The translations under genes and the position numbers were made by a program. From contig OY979722.1 of the NCBI GenBank assembly GCA_963855995.1, positions 6,356,001 through 6,420,000 of the forward strand: a DNA stretch of 64,000 nt. The letters are read 5' to 3'. The DNA is from Muricea muricata (Eukaryota; Cnidaria; Anthozoa; Malacalcyonacea; Plexauridae). Shown piece after piece: positions 49,713-61,854 of the stretch; within the stretch, counting starts at the first letter, position 1, and each line of letters opens with the position of its first letter. The notes beneath the pieces were generated by a model. That model had not been told where the DNA came from and did no database searches. It saw only the letters and a program-made list of their open reading frames with translations.

Positions 49713-49734
49713 GATGCCCACTGGGAAGCGTTTT

Positions 49735-50600
49735 AAACAAGCGAGGCTTGGTTTTTTTATCTTCCCCACAGGGGCATGTGAACGCGCAAGGGGTGATGGT
49801 TGTTTATTTAGACCTTGATACTTTTGTGGCAAGTTTCCTATATGTGCACTCGATAGTCTTTCAAAGAAATAATTCCGAGTTTAGAGGTGAAAATAAGCAG
49901 TAATCCCAAACATCCTTTGCGCGCTCATAGTTTATAGTTCACGCTTTTTAGAGGACAACCTTTACTGAATTGTTTTAGCTGAAAAGCTGTATATATTTTA
50001 TTAAGTAAGAGTATAAAATGTAAATTAGTCGCTCACACGCTGGCTCTAATTAGTTTCGCAGTTCGCACTGATCTTTATCTCAACAAAAACACATGCACTC
50101 TTTCCCAGTTCGTGTTTCCACATTTTGCATTCCTCTTCTATTATAATTCTGCAATAATTTACAGGCATAATAGCAACAATTAACACAAAAATTAATGGCA
50201 GGCAATGTTTCCCAACATTCTAAAGTTGGTGCAGATTGTCTTTAAAAACAAACTCAATCCCAAACTGTAGACGCTGCGAAGCGACGTAAAGTAGAAGTTG
50301 TTTTTTTTTCATATACAGCCATTTCAATTTGGGTTGTCTTTGCAAAAGCTTAAACTGTGAACTATGAGTGCGCAAGGGATGATGAATTATTGTTTATTTA
50401 GGCCCTATTACTCAGGGAATTGCCTTTGTAGGCTTGTAGCGAGTAAATTTGCCATCGTAAGTTAACTAAGTTTGCTGTTTGCCTTCAATGCTGTTTCAAG
50501 TAAATAATTCCGAGTGTAGAGGTGAGAATATACGCAATAGTTTACAGCTTACGCTTTTGGAAGGACAACTTTGAATTAGCTGTAGATTGCATAAGCTCTG
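49735..50600 (+). repeat. Degenerate direct duplication, ~600-bp period
   Basis: Blocks near 49780-49950 recur near 50370-50580: GCGCAAGGGRTGATG, then TTGTTTATTTAG, then AATAATTCCGAGT and AGAGGTGA, then ACGCTTTT and GGACAAC. A short inverted piece (GTTTATAGTTCACGCTTTT against AAAAGCTTAAACTGTGAAC) also links them. No gene seen. Confidence 0.6.
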
Positions 50601-50742
50601 CATGTCTAGAATTCATTACAATTCAAATGCAGCTATTTCTTTTTTATACCAAGATGGTTTCTGTTTAGTTTACCACTGAGAATGGTGCACATATCGAATG
50701 AGAATTAAACATTGATTTTCATTTTGCCACAATCACATGTAG

Positions 50743-50830
50743 GCTGCCGTATGCAGCTATATGCTATTGGACTACACCACTACACGCTGTCAGACATGGC
50801 AGAAGTACTACTTGGACATAAGCTCAAGTG
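50743..50830 (+). other. Possible internal exon, weak
   Basis: The sequence sits between an acceptor-like CACATGTAG and a donor-like GTGAGA and stays open in one frame (MLLDYTTTRCQTWQKYYLD). No family or neighbouring exon supports it. Confidence 0.15.
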
Positions 50831-50904
50831 GTGAGAGCTAAGACTTTTTTATCATTTTCTTGCACTCCATAATTAATTGCCAGCCATGACGAAGCGCTAA
50901 AGTA

Positions 50905-51377
50905 CCCAACGTCGGGAGAACACCGCGGTCAAACGTTACACGCATGCGCGAAAAACAAAGGCAAATTGAATACAAAGGAGTGAAAAGCTAAGAAAAGCGA
51001 AGAATACAAGAAAACGGCTGAAAATATAAGGTAGCGAAATTTTGAGTATGTTTCTTATGTTAAAAGAAAGTTTTTCTGAGTTTACCCCCTCGTAATTTTA
51101 TTTACCCTTTTTCTGGAGCTTTATAAACGTGCCGACAGCGATACTCCTGCTAAATATCCTTACAGCTGTTGTTGTCACAATCGAGAACTAGGGCCAGAAA
51201 ACACAACAAACAGCAGTGCTCACAATGAAAATTATGTAATATGCCAACAATTGAAGTATCACTGCAATCAACGACCATCAGTAGCGATGTACTATCATCA
51301 TCATTAATTCATGTTCTTCTACTTCTTCGCCGGACAACTCGCGCATGCGCAAGCGTTTGACCGCGGTGTTCGTTGGG
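50905..51377. mobile_element. MITE with CpG-rich inverted ends
   Basis: The left end has CCCAACG then GAACACCGCGGTCAAACG. The right end (reverse complement) has CCCAACGAACACCGCGGTCA, with CGCATGCGCGA in both arms. Length is about 470 bp and no gene is present. Confidence 0.7.
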
Positions 51378-51384
51378 AGGGGAT

Positions 51385-51439
51385 AGATCTTAGCCCTATG
51401 AATTAGTAATACCTTGCTTTAACCATTACACCACGGTGC
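51385..51439 (-). other. tRNA 5'-half-like sequence (possible SINE head)
   Basis: The minus strand starts GCACCGTGGTGTAATGG, with TGGTGTAATGG matching the A box. No B box follows within 70 bases. It may be a truncated tRNA-derived SINE cut by the adjoining MITE. Confidence 0.35.
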
Positions 51440-51539
51440 CTATCACACGCACACACAAACACCAAAAGGGCCAAAAGAACAGTATATATGCCACATTTAT
51501 GTATGTTATGTTTTGTTAAGTTCGTTAGTACTTGAATGG

Positions 51540-52700
51540 AATTTAGAAAGAACAAGACGCCTGCTGAGGCGTTCACTCCGCCTGCCGAAACGAAAATGGG
51601 CACAAGGCCAGGCAGGGCTGTAACTAGAGAGTTTATTGGGGGTGGGGTATATTCACTTATTTCTGTTCTGCCCAGCTAATTCTTTTTTAAATCAATTATT
51701 ATTAGGGTACTTTCCAAGGCATTTCACCATGCAGTAAGGCATTGCTAGCACGTCACGTTATGTAATCACTAAGATAACCAAAAATCAATGTCTGAGTGAC
51801 TTGCCGGGCACTCTGTCCAGAGTCCTAGTAAGATTGCATTTTTTAGAATGTAATTTAAATTAAAGACTTTCATAGTAAATATATTAAAAAGATTATTTTG
51901 TCATAATACCACCAACATATGGCTGTTTTACTTTTGGGTAGTTGCAAGTAAAGAAAATTTTACTAAAAATGTATACAATACATAAATATATTAACCTAAT
52001 AGCATCATTTAAATAAATTCTGTAGTACACTGCCTGAAGTCTTTACGATATAATTTGTTGGGAACTTCAGACTGACATATGTATTTCTGGAATTGGAATG
52101 TTAAATGTCTCTTACCTTTTATAAATGTATGAGATCCCACAAGCAAATAAATCATTTTGCATGAAATATCAGCATCTTAACATAGGTATAGAAAATCAAG
52201 GAAAGAAATCACAACGAATACTTCGTCATTAGAATTAGGAACACGTTTCCTAAACTCACTCCTTGATCATGGAATGATGGAGTCTATTTGCCGTTTAAAA
52301 ACATTTCTGGAGCAATGTTTTGATAAAGAACCTTCCTGTCCCTTTTTGTTCACTATTACATGTTAAAAATTGTGTTTTGCATATAGATATTTCAGTAGAA
52401 ATTGCGTTTGATTCTTGTCTAAAAATTTCTAAATTTCTTAAAAGTGGAAACACAACAGAAAATGAAGGAAACACGCTCTCAAAACTTGGTAATAATTCCA
52501 TGTTCTCAGTATGGCGAATACAAATCTTAATCCAAGCCCTAACCCAAACGCTAACCCTAACCAACGTTTTATTTGTCATGTTTTTAACTTTGATGGATTG
52601 AAGATTGAATAATTTGATTAGATTTAGGACTTGGATTAAGATTTAATAGAAAACATGCAATTATTACCCAAAACGTCACCGCAATAGATCGCTCCGGAGA
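51540..52700 (+). repeat. Dispersed repeat, copy B, with single core
   Basis: Homologous to 3614-6060 but with only one 509-bp-type core (about 51627-52145). It is interrupted by a MITE at 52488-52668. Copy A reads CAAAACTTCACCGCGAT where copy B has the MITE insertion, which defines the empty site. Confidence 0.88.
52488..52668. mobile_element. 181-bp MITE with 8-bp duplication
   Basis: Ends GGTAATAATT and AATTATTACC. A second inner inverted pair is AAATCTTAATCCAAG and CTTGGATTAAGATTT. Flanks are CAAAACTT and CAAAACGT, an 8-bp duplication with one mismatch. The empty site is present in copy A at about 6050-6070. It carries CCCTAACC-type motifs inside. Confidence 0.85.
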
Positions 52701-53210
52701 TATCCGGCGTGGACGTGCGAAGATGGTCAGAGTAGCAGCCTAGACAAATCAAGAAGACAAATCAAATGAACTTCACTGTTTTAAATGTTCTTGCATACAA
52801 ATGGTATTGTTTTTGAAGATATACACGGTAAGCCTAACTTACGTACTTTGCATAATGATGATGCATAATATTCTTTGTATAATTTGATAATTATAATGAA
52901 AACAGTAACTGTATTACTATATTATGAATAATTCATTCTTCGTTATTTATTTTATTTTAGTTGAAAGCGCGGGCACATGTCATGTCTGCTCGAATTCCGT
53001 AGGAGAAGCACATACATGTAAATTGCATTTAATATGTGGAATTCCTGAAGGGGTCAGCGCGGTCAAATGAAGCATTTATACACAGACATGCAAAATGTTT
53101 GTGTTAAACAAAATCTTGAGACGCCATTTTTTGTTATTAATTGTCACCACATTTAAATTGACTTTTAACTAGCCCGGAAAGCTCCTGAAACGATCATCAA
53201 ATCAACCATA
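52701..53210. other. Stretch with no gene seen
   Basis: AT-rich sequence before the third hAT gene; it may be the 5' part of that element. Confidence 0.35.
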
Positions 53211-55292
53211 TTGCCACAGAAACGGCAACTTGCGTGGGACTGGAAACAAGGAATTGCGAGGAAGAATCTGAGCTCTATTCCTTCAGAGAAGAAGAAAAAG
53301 TTAGCGAAGGTACCCCAACCTGCAGGACGATTTCATTGTTTGGAGTGCCCTGAATTGGCTCTTGAGGGAAAACGGGAAGAAAGATTTACCACGCCTCAAT
53401 CCAGTGTTAAGCGACATAAAGAAAGATGGCATAAAATATGTGGGGGTTTTGAAAAATGTACCATAGTCCCACAAACAGCGCTTGAAGTCTAAGAATTAAA
53501 GAGTAAATACAAGCAACTCGAGCAACCTAACACTACAACACCTCCCACTAGTCTCAAGATGCCTCGATCTGCCACCCTCGGCAGAAAACATGAACAAGAT
53601 AAATTATGCAGCATCTCAGCAAGTGGTGACAATGAAATAATTACACCTAATCGTCAGGTACCATAGAAGAAAATTTGAAAACATCATTTAATACAAGCAA
53701 GTCTACAGTCAGGTGCAACGCTTGAATCCGCGATGACTTTGCCTCACGCTGCCAAGAAACAGACGACGCTGCTTTGTTTTGCTAAACCTGAAAAAACCGA
53801 CGACGGAGATACAGTGGCAAGCCTGGAAGGTGTTATGAAAGCTATAGGTGACTTGTCCTTGAAGGTTGACAACATTGAAAAGCAACTTACACAAGTCCGT
53901 AATTCAATTGGCTTTGAAGATGATGGTACAGGAAAGTCTGTGATGGTTATGTAAAAGGCCGAAAATGTGCTTCAGTTGGCAAAATTAACACAACTGATTG
54001 AATTTTTTTTTGACGAGCCATCTCAAACGGCCATACTGCGTTGCTCACCATGCTACAAATTGCATTTGGTATCAAAGCCCACTCTTGGCAAGCTAATTCT
54101 TTCAAGCTAGTCGGATTATTAACTCGTCTGGTAGCGGGACCCTTACTTCAGGAATTTTACTCAAACAAGAAACGACCCACCAGCTGATTGAAGGGCATAA
54201 TGCAGCTTGGTACCGACAAAAGAATGTCCTAATCAATCACCATTGCCGGATTGGTGAAGGATCGAAGATGCACGGAAAAGCAATGAAAGAGTACAAAAAG
54301 AAGGTCAAGCTAATGGAGAAGAAAACCACGGCAGCAAAAAATATTTTTCGGGCAGCAATCATCGATTTGAAACTTGCAGGCGCAGCTTCGAGTCACGAGA
54401 AACTAATCTCATTTTTGGCATGTTGCGGTGTTAACGTTGGCCAAATCGGAGACGGTCGCAACCTCTTTAACGATATTTTATATTGTTTGGAAAAAGCAGT
54501 TGATAATCGAGTCAACGCCTGGTTGAAAACGCCACTTTCATCAACAATGCTTCCTCCACACTTTTGCGCAACGGTTGATAAAGCCACGCCGTCCGCATAA
54601 CAAACCAAGCAATCCTTGTTGTTGCTCGAAACACTTCTGGTGTTCCTTGTCCAATTCCAATTGCAGCTCCGAAAGTTTACACTGATTTTCAACCGGCATC
54701 TTCCGAAAGCCTAGCAGAGTTGTTGGTCAAAGCAATTGAAACTAATCTTTCACATGCCGTGCTTTCGAGGTTTTGTGGCGTAGCTGCTAATGATCCTTAT
54801 CAGGCTACCGGGTTTCGTAAGAAACTTTTGGAAATACTAAATCTTGTTGATAATGAGATCAGTTTCCGTTTCCAGTTACTTGGGATGCTGCTCATGCATT
54901 GAATCTTGGTGTCGTTGACGTTAAAGATTCGCAAACAGAATCTGGAAACCACTTTAAAAGATTTGTCAAGCGTTGTATTCAACAACATTCTCAGCAATTA
55001 AAATTGAAAAGGGTTTGCTTTTTTGCAGCTCGTTGATTCATCGGCAAGACGATCCGTGGCTTATGCAACACAGTGGTTCACAAGTTCCGCTTACGAACAA
55101 TGGCTGAAGATCGAGAAGAGTTATTCATCATTTTGGCAAGCATTCGAACTTCTGGATCCACATCGAGAAGAAGAAGAAGAACTCCAATATATGATCGCTG
55201 GTTATGATTTTGTTTCCGACCAGCTGGCTTTTCTTGACGTGTTGAAACCAGTTGTTGATCTGATGCTTCGTGTTCAATCACTCGACACTCCA

Positions 55293-55710
<418 letters not shown>

Positions 55711-55842
55711 CACGGTAAAATCTTCAGTATATATACAATATTAATTAACAAAACTATACTATGGTTAAATATCTAATAATCTAAGTCACATGCATATTTA
55801 CAACTTGAATACTGTTTTACAAGATTGCCGTGTGTGAGTCAA

Positions 55843-57110
55843 CTAATCGTTTTTAAAATAGTTTTGGATAGCTTTTTTGAAATTCTTAAGTGATTTTATA
55901 GTATGAATAGATTCGGGCAAATTATTCCATAGCTGTGCCCCGCCATAACTAAAACCTCGTTTCAAATAATCCGTGCGTGGACGCGGTAAGTTAAGCTTAC
56001 CACCAGCGTTTCTAAGATTATAATGTGTATTTCGATCGATAAAAAGATTACGTAAATATTCAGGAGCGCTATTATTCAGTGTTTTGAACATTAGGATTGC
56101 TTTCTGTTTTTTCCAACGAGTTAAAACATTGTCCCATCCCAGCTCCTCCAAGAGACGGCTTGCACTAGTATTAACAGTAACTCGACTGCGTTATTATTCT
56201 TGCATCTCGATTTTGTAATTTCTGTATTTTATCAAGCAAAGTCACACCTAGGCCGTCCCAGACCGTGGAACAATAATCAAGGTGGGGCTGGATTATTGCT
56301 TTATATATTTTATTGGCGACATCTATTGTTATAAAGGATCTTATACGCTTTAGGGCACCAATAGCCGAGGAGATCTTTTTCGATTTTTCCTCGACATGTT
56401 TGGACCAAGTAAGGTGTTGATCTATATATTGTCATGCCCAATGTTTCAGTTTCATTTACCCTTTTAATCGGTTGATCATTGATTGTTATGTCAATATGTC
56501 CATCAACATTAACATTCAATCGTTGGCGTGACCCAATTATCATAAATTCGGTTTTCGCTATATTAAGGCTGAGCTTATTAACTTTCAACCAAATATTAAG
56601 ATTTTGGAGTTCCTGATTTAACACGTTTTCGAGTTCAAATAAAGTGGATGATGCGAGACTCACGTTAGTGTCATCTGTTAACATTCTCGGACCAAGATTG
56701 CTACCTTGAGGAACCCCACATGAAACTGATCGCGAATTCGACATGTGTCCATTGACACAGCACACTTGTTTTCGATCATCAAGATACGACTGAAACCATT
56801 TAAGTGATCCTTGTTCTATACCATATAATTGAAGTTTTCGTAAGATTATGCTGTGATCAATGGTGTCGAAAGCTTTTTTGAGGTAAAGAAATACAACTCC
56901 ATTTAATAGCCCGTTATCAATATTAACTGACCAACTATTCGTTGCCTCAGTTAGGGCAGTGAGCGTACTGTGAAATGATCTGAATCCTGACAGACAGGAC
57001 GTCAGAAGATTATTATCGTTAAAATATGAAAATAATTGTTCATAGACAATTTTTTCCAGTATTTTTGCTAGTATTTTGCCAGTATTTTTCCAGTATTTTA
57101 GACAATTTTT
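55843..57110 (-). pseudogene. LINE reverse transcriptase, decayed
   Basis: Blocks in order: SKILEKIVYEQLF-type start (here AKILEKIVYEQLFSYFNDNN), KKAFDTIDHSIILRKLQLYG (motif A), GVPQGSNLGP (motif B), then directly TDDTNVSL (motif C). The usual segment between motifs B and C is missing, an internal deletion of about 20 residues. KLSLNIAKTEFMIIGSRQR follows. A separate frame (55843-56151) holds the typical C-terminal tail KQKAILMFKTLNNSAPEYLR to AIQNYF. Family members copy RNA into DNA at a nicked target. Confidence 0.85.
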
Positions 57111-57750
57111 TCCAGTATTTTTGCTTTTTCCAATTTGGAAACTCAAGTTGTGGTGGCCCAAAGTTATAGCAAAATTGACGAAAGCTGTGGGGATCTTGAG
57201 GCATATCCGAGATTGAGAAACGTCATTGACAGCTTAAAACCTGATGGTGTGTTCAATGATGTGAAGCTTTTGCCAGGTTGGTTAGTTGTTATTGATACCG
57301 GTCCTGGTGCTGGAAGGGATGGAAGTCGTTTCCCCTTTGAAAATGCGGGAACTACATGATATCAAGCGCGACAGAGAAACATTGGCGTCAGATTTGTTGA
57401 CCTCCCTAGATCAAAGAGTTACTACAGTTGTAAGAGACGGCCGGTGCCTTGTCAATCTTAGAAGTATTTGATGCGGCCAAGCTTGTCAATTTAACTTCAC
57501 TGTGGTTCGCTTTTAGCTGGTGCTTACCATCTTTAAAACGTTGTTGCGGAATAATTTAAGAAAGCTTACAAACATACTTTCAAGGTGATGACGAAATAAA
57601 AGCTCACAGAAAAAACGCATTTGTTTGTAGTAGGGCTAACGATCTGATGTCAAAAGTGGTAGATCGCATTGACTCTGAACTAGGCCGTTGTCCATTTTTA
57701 GCTGATGATGAATCGATCGCTTTCACAGTGAAAGTGAAAATGACAGTTTA

Positions 57751-58189
57751 ACTATTACAAATACTTTTGTGCCCTTATTACTGTTACATGAGTGACGATG
57801 TAGGCTACAGTTAAAATGGTTAATATTGATAGTGGACTATATTTCAGTAAATTAGCAGTATATGATTTAAGATTCCTGCTTTAATTTTTTTGTCAATTTA
57901 ATATTTTTAATCAAGAGAAACAAAGGCAGACATAACCTGCATAACAGCATGTAAGAATTTGATAGTGTTTTTGTGGACTTCAAAATTCTTGCCGCAGTCA
58001 CGCGCGGGTCGGTTTTTCTCTCGTACCGTATTGCGCAATTCGTGATATTGGCATATTGCGCAATTCGTCGTTGGCGCAGCGACCAGAAGCAATCTGCGTA
58101 TCACCGGCGTGAGGTTTACATGGAATGCACCCTGGTCCTCGGAGAAGTTTCGCGGTGGAATTTGTCGTTTTAAAACATTTTGCATGAGA
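57751..58189. other. Spacer between hAT 3 remnant and Penelope-like copies
   Basis: Includes a small direct repeat of ATATTGCGCAATTCGT (about 58026-58068) and a piece shared with copy A of the dispersed repeat (58145-58192). No gene. Confidence 0.45.
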
Positions 58190-59073
58190 ATCATTGAAAT
58201 GAGACAGAATACTAGACATAGCTGGGTTGGTTGAATGTTTTCCCGTGATTGGAGAGATACCCAGATGTTCAGATATCCTAGTGTGTAGATGGCGCGTGGT
58301 TTGACCCACATACGACGCGGAACAGCATCGACACTTGAATAAGTATACCACACTGGATCTCAAGTATTTGGGAACTTTATCCTTGAAGGGAAAAAAGGAA
58401 GATATTCGTCTTGAAGAACGAAAGACGAATCTAATGTCAAGATGAGGAAAAGCGGCGTTGCAGAGTCGGTTGATTTGAGTGCGTATCTGTAGAGAATGTA
58501 TCCCTGTGAATGGGAGGCAAAAATAGATTATTTTCTTAGTAGCGGTCAGAACAGGTGGTCTAGGGTCAAAGGTGTGGTCGAGCAAGCGGCGAACAATGCG
58601 GTCGAACATTTGAGAGGGAAAACCATTCGAGTTAAATAACTTTCTGACAACTTCAAGCTGTGTATGAAAGTTTTCATAGCTAGAACAAAGATTGAAAATG
58701 CGATGGATCAAACAAGAAACTAAGTTCTGTTTGTAGGCAAGAGGAATAAAACTGTTAAAGTTGGTGAATAAACCAGTAAACGTAGGTTTGCGGTAAACAG
58801 ATGTAGCGAACTTTCTGTCGGAACGAGATATGTCAATATCGAGAAACGGTAGTTTCCCATCGCGTTCGATCTCAGTGGTAACGGTTATATTGGCGTGTTG
58901 TTGGTTAAGGTAGTCGAGAAAAAGTGGTACGTGGTCTGAGGAGCGGAAAAGAAGGAAGCAATCATCAACATAGCGTCTGTAGAGTAGAGGTTTGAAGGAA
59001 GAAGGGCAGTTGTTAAACCATTTTTGTTCATGGAAGGACATGAAAATATTGGCGAAAAGGGGACCTAAGGGAC
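58190..59073 (-). pseudogene. Penelope-like element, inverted partial copy
   Basis: The minus strand reads MSFHEQKWFNNCPSSF, RRYVDDCFLLF (catalytic YVDD), GKLPFLDIDISRS, VYRKPTFTGLFTNF, and the start of a GIY-YIG endonuclease (VVYLFKCRCCSASYVGQTTR, TRISEHLG). It is cut at both ends: the 5' end stops just before YVDD at the FANIF block, and the 3' end breaks inside GIY-YIG where it meets unrelated repeat sequence. The frame it retains is open. Confidence 0.88.
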
Positions 59074-59080
59074 TATTGGA

Positions 59081-60265
59081 ATGATGTCTAATGCTTTATT
59101 CTCTGATCACCAATTCTTCCACGGTCTTAATCGCTCTGAGTTCGAAAAACTTATGTCCCTGTCCGTCAAAAATTGTCACTTCATTTTTAATGGCCGCCTG
59201 TACCAACAGGTTGACGGTGTGGCAATGAGCAGTCCCTTAGGTCCTCTTTTCGCCAATATTTTCATGTCCTTCCATGAACAAAAATGGTTAAACGACTGCC
59301 CTTCTTCCTTCAAACCTCTACTCTACAGACGCTATGTTGATGATTGCTTCCTTCTTTTCCGCTCCTCAGACCACGTACCACTTTTTCTCGACTACCTTAA
59401 CCAACAACACGCCAATATCACCGTTACCACTGAGATCGAACGCGATGGGAAACTACTGTTTCTCGATATTGACATATCTCGTTCCGACAGAAAGTTCGCC
59501 ACATATGTTTACCGCAAACCTACGTTTACTGGTTTATTCACCAACTTTAACAGTTTTATTCCTCTTGCCTACAAACAGAACTTAGTTTCTTGTTTGATCC
59601 ATCGCATTTTCAATCTTTGTTCTAGCTATGAAAACTTTCATACACAGCTTAAAGTTGTCAGAAAGTTATTTAACTCGAATGGTTTTCCCTCTCATATGTT
59701 CGACCGCATTGTTCGCCGCTTCCTCGACCACACCTTTGACCCTAGACCACCTGTTCTGACCGCTACTAAGAAAATAATCTATTTTTGCCTCCCATTCACA
59801 GGGATACATTCTCTACAGATACGCACTCAAATCAACTGACTCTGCAACGCCGCTTTTCCTCATCTTGACATTAGATTCGTTTTTCGTTCTTCAAGACGAA
59901 TATCTTCCTTTTTTCCCTTCAAGGATAAAGTTCCCAAATACTTGAGATCCAGTGTGGTATACTTATTTAAGTGTCGATGCTGTTCCGCGTCGTATGTGGG
60001 TCAAACCACGCGCCATCTACACACTAGGATATCTGAACATCTGGGTATCTCTCCAATCACGGGAAAACATTCAACCAACCCAGCTATGTCTAGTATTCTG
60101 TCCCATATAAACGCCTCTGGGCACCCTGCTAACTTTGACGACTTTCAAATTCTTTCTTCCTCCTCTGACTCATACGAATTAATGATACACGAGAGTCTTC
60201 TCATCAATAAATACAAACCTAATCTAAACGTTCAAGGCAGCTCTATTCCTCTTAACCTTTTCTAA
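59081..60265 (+). pseudogene. Penelope-like element, RT plus GIY-YIG, one nonsense change
   Basis: The plus strand carries LFSDHQFFHGLNRSEFEKL, QQVDGVAMSSPLGPLFANIF (motif B), RRYVDDCFLLF (motif C) and the thumb. A TGA at 59837-59839 stands where the inverted copy has an Arg codon (QINR). Reading resumes in the same frame through VVYLFKCRCCSASYVGQTTR, the GIY-YIG endonuclease, and ends ELMIHESLLINKYKPNLNVQ to the stop at 60265. Penelope-like enzymes pair reverse transcription with GIY-YIG cleavage. The 5' third is missing. The 3' region ends with a hammerhead-like motif and AATAAA (60418-60456). Confidence 0.9.
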
Positions 60266-60417
60266 TTTGTCGTTTATGTTGTGTGTGTTTGTAATGTCCT
60301 ATCCACCTTCACACGTCTATATCCTTAATTGCACCTTGTAATTTTACACCTTGTAAATATAACAACACTATTAGCATAGATATATATTCAATTTTGTATG
60401 TAATATTATCCACTTGT

Positions 60418-60445
60418 CTGAAGATGTCTTAAGTTAAGACGAAAC
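60418..60445 (+). other. Hammerhead-ribozyme-like core in Penelope 3' region
   Basis: CTGAAGA fits CUGANGA. It is followed by a hairpin (GTCTTAA/TTAAGAC) and GAAAC, the order of a hammerhead core. AATAAA follows at 60451. A closing stem III and cleavage-site trinucleotide are not clear, so it may be inactive. Confidence 0.45.
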
Positions 60446-60572
60446 GTCACAATAAATACTTTCTATTTTAAATCTTGTTTTTATGGCTTTACTCAAAGCA
60501 TTATGTTGGGCATTGATCTTTATAATAAGAATACGTTTTCCGCCTGGCACGTCTCTGGCTACAGCATTGAAA

Positions 60573-60707
60573 TGAGTTTAAACGCCGTGTTTAGGTCGGC
60601 TCACGCGGCTTGTGCCCAGCGGTATCACCCATGAGCGCTGCACCAACTTGTGACACCGAAAAAAATTAAAAAGACAAAAAACAGAAATGGAGCGAATTTA
60701 AAACTCC
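60573..60707 (+). repeat. Dispersed short repeat, copy 2
   Basis: Same orientation as 6225-6378; starts TGAGTTTAAACGCCGTGTTT and ends AATTTAAAACTCC. Confidence 0.75.
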
Positions 60708-60775
60708 GGAGTAAATATAATTTTGTGGAAACACCACGTAAGTCTATTATACAGAACTATTATTTATGAATAGCA

Positions 60776-60812
60776 CTGATGAAGATCCGACTTCCGAGCT
60801 TACGGATCGAAA
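60776..60812 (+). other. Second hammerhead-like core
   Basis: CTGATGA, then a GATCCG/CGGATC stem with a 13-base loop, then GAAA, followed by AATAAA at 60823. A related sequence (CTTACGGATCGAAAGCT) lies in opposite orientation near 61735-61755, so both may be Penelope-type terminal repeats. Confidence 0.45.
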
Positions 60813-60831
60813 GCTCTGCGATAATAAACTT

Positions 60832-61025
60832 ACGTCACAGTATAGGGTATAAACAGTAGGGCCACTCAGCAGTGCAACATGTCCCCCTATTTTTATGCAA
60901 TTGATTGGCCAGAATAATGGCGGAACGGCCAGTTCAGCGTTCCTATTGGCCAGAAAAGGCAACTGACTGGCCAGAACTTGCATAATGAAGATGCGTAATG
61001 AGACATGCGTGGAAACACAAACTTC
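60832..61025 (-). repeat. Dispersed CCAAT-rich repeat, second copy
   Basis: Inverted relative to, and closely similar to, the repeat upstream of the FAM210-type gene. It carries the same GGCCAATAGG and GGCCAATCAATTG boxes. Confidence 0.7.
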
Positions 61026-61854
61026 AAAGGTTCTGACTCGAGTGGCAGCCTCGTCCCCGGCGCTTTGACGTTCTGTGGCGGTGCGTGGCGCGCGCGCGAC
61101 ATTGCGTGTGGACTCGAGTGGCCTTTCTGTTTATTTTCTATTCTGTGCTTACTTTGTGTTTCCACAAAATTATATTTTAATTTGCTCGGAATATGTCGAT
61201 ACAACGTGGTATACTTCGGTTTCCGACGCTTCTCGAACATTTTCCCGAACTTGTTTTAAATTTTCGAATTCAAAACGCTGAGTTGCTGATAAGACTTCAC
61301 CTCGAATTTTCATCAATCCTAGATTTGTTTTAAGGTAATATGGTTTATTTTTTGTTGTACTTAAGTACTTAGCGTGCTCATAGAAATAGATTTTTGCAAA
61401 ATCGGGCGGGAATCAACAATATTTGAGTAAAAGTTTGTACTGTCCACGTGTGCTTGCAAGAATGAATGATCGCTTTTCAAAATAAAGGCTTCAGCTTTTG
61501 GTTGAAGTTTATCGTTGACTGATAATAATGCCGTGAAATGTGCTGCAAATACATAGTCGGATCTTAATTGCCAAGATTGTTGAAAAAATAGGCTCAGACA
61601 GTTCTATAGATTTGGATCTTCAAAAATGACCTTCAAATTTTATTATCTAGTTTAATTTTATTAAAGTTCTTTGTACATTTGCATGGTGAAATCAAGTTAA
61701 AATGTAATTTTTTGAAACACCACATAAATGTATTATTGCAAAGCTTTCGATCCGTAAGCTTGTGAGCTTTGTGATAATAAATTTATTTGGTGTTTCCTCA
61801 AAAGTGTATTTTAGTTTATTCATAGTAGTGGGAATGTACGGTGGCCCACAACTG
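61026..61854. other. Stretch with no gene seen
   Basis: Apart from the inverted Penelope-tail-like sequence near 61710-61800 (GAAACACCACATAAATG and TTATTTGGTGTTTCCTC flank it), nothing is recognised. Confidence 0.4.

Larger units (their letters stand above)
45483..49725. mobile_element. 4.2-kb TIR element with CpG-rich subterminal arrays
   Basis: Ends are CCCAGCGGGCATAT on the left and CCCAGTGGGCATCT on the right (reverse complement), flanked by AAG on both sides (45480-45482 and 49726-49728), a possible 3-bp duplication. Arrays rich in GACGTCG sit just inside each end. The interior (about 45780-49250) has no recognisable transposase, so it looks non-autonomous. I cannot name the superfamily. 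Confidence 0.75.
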
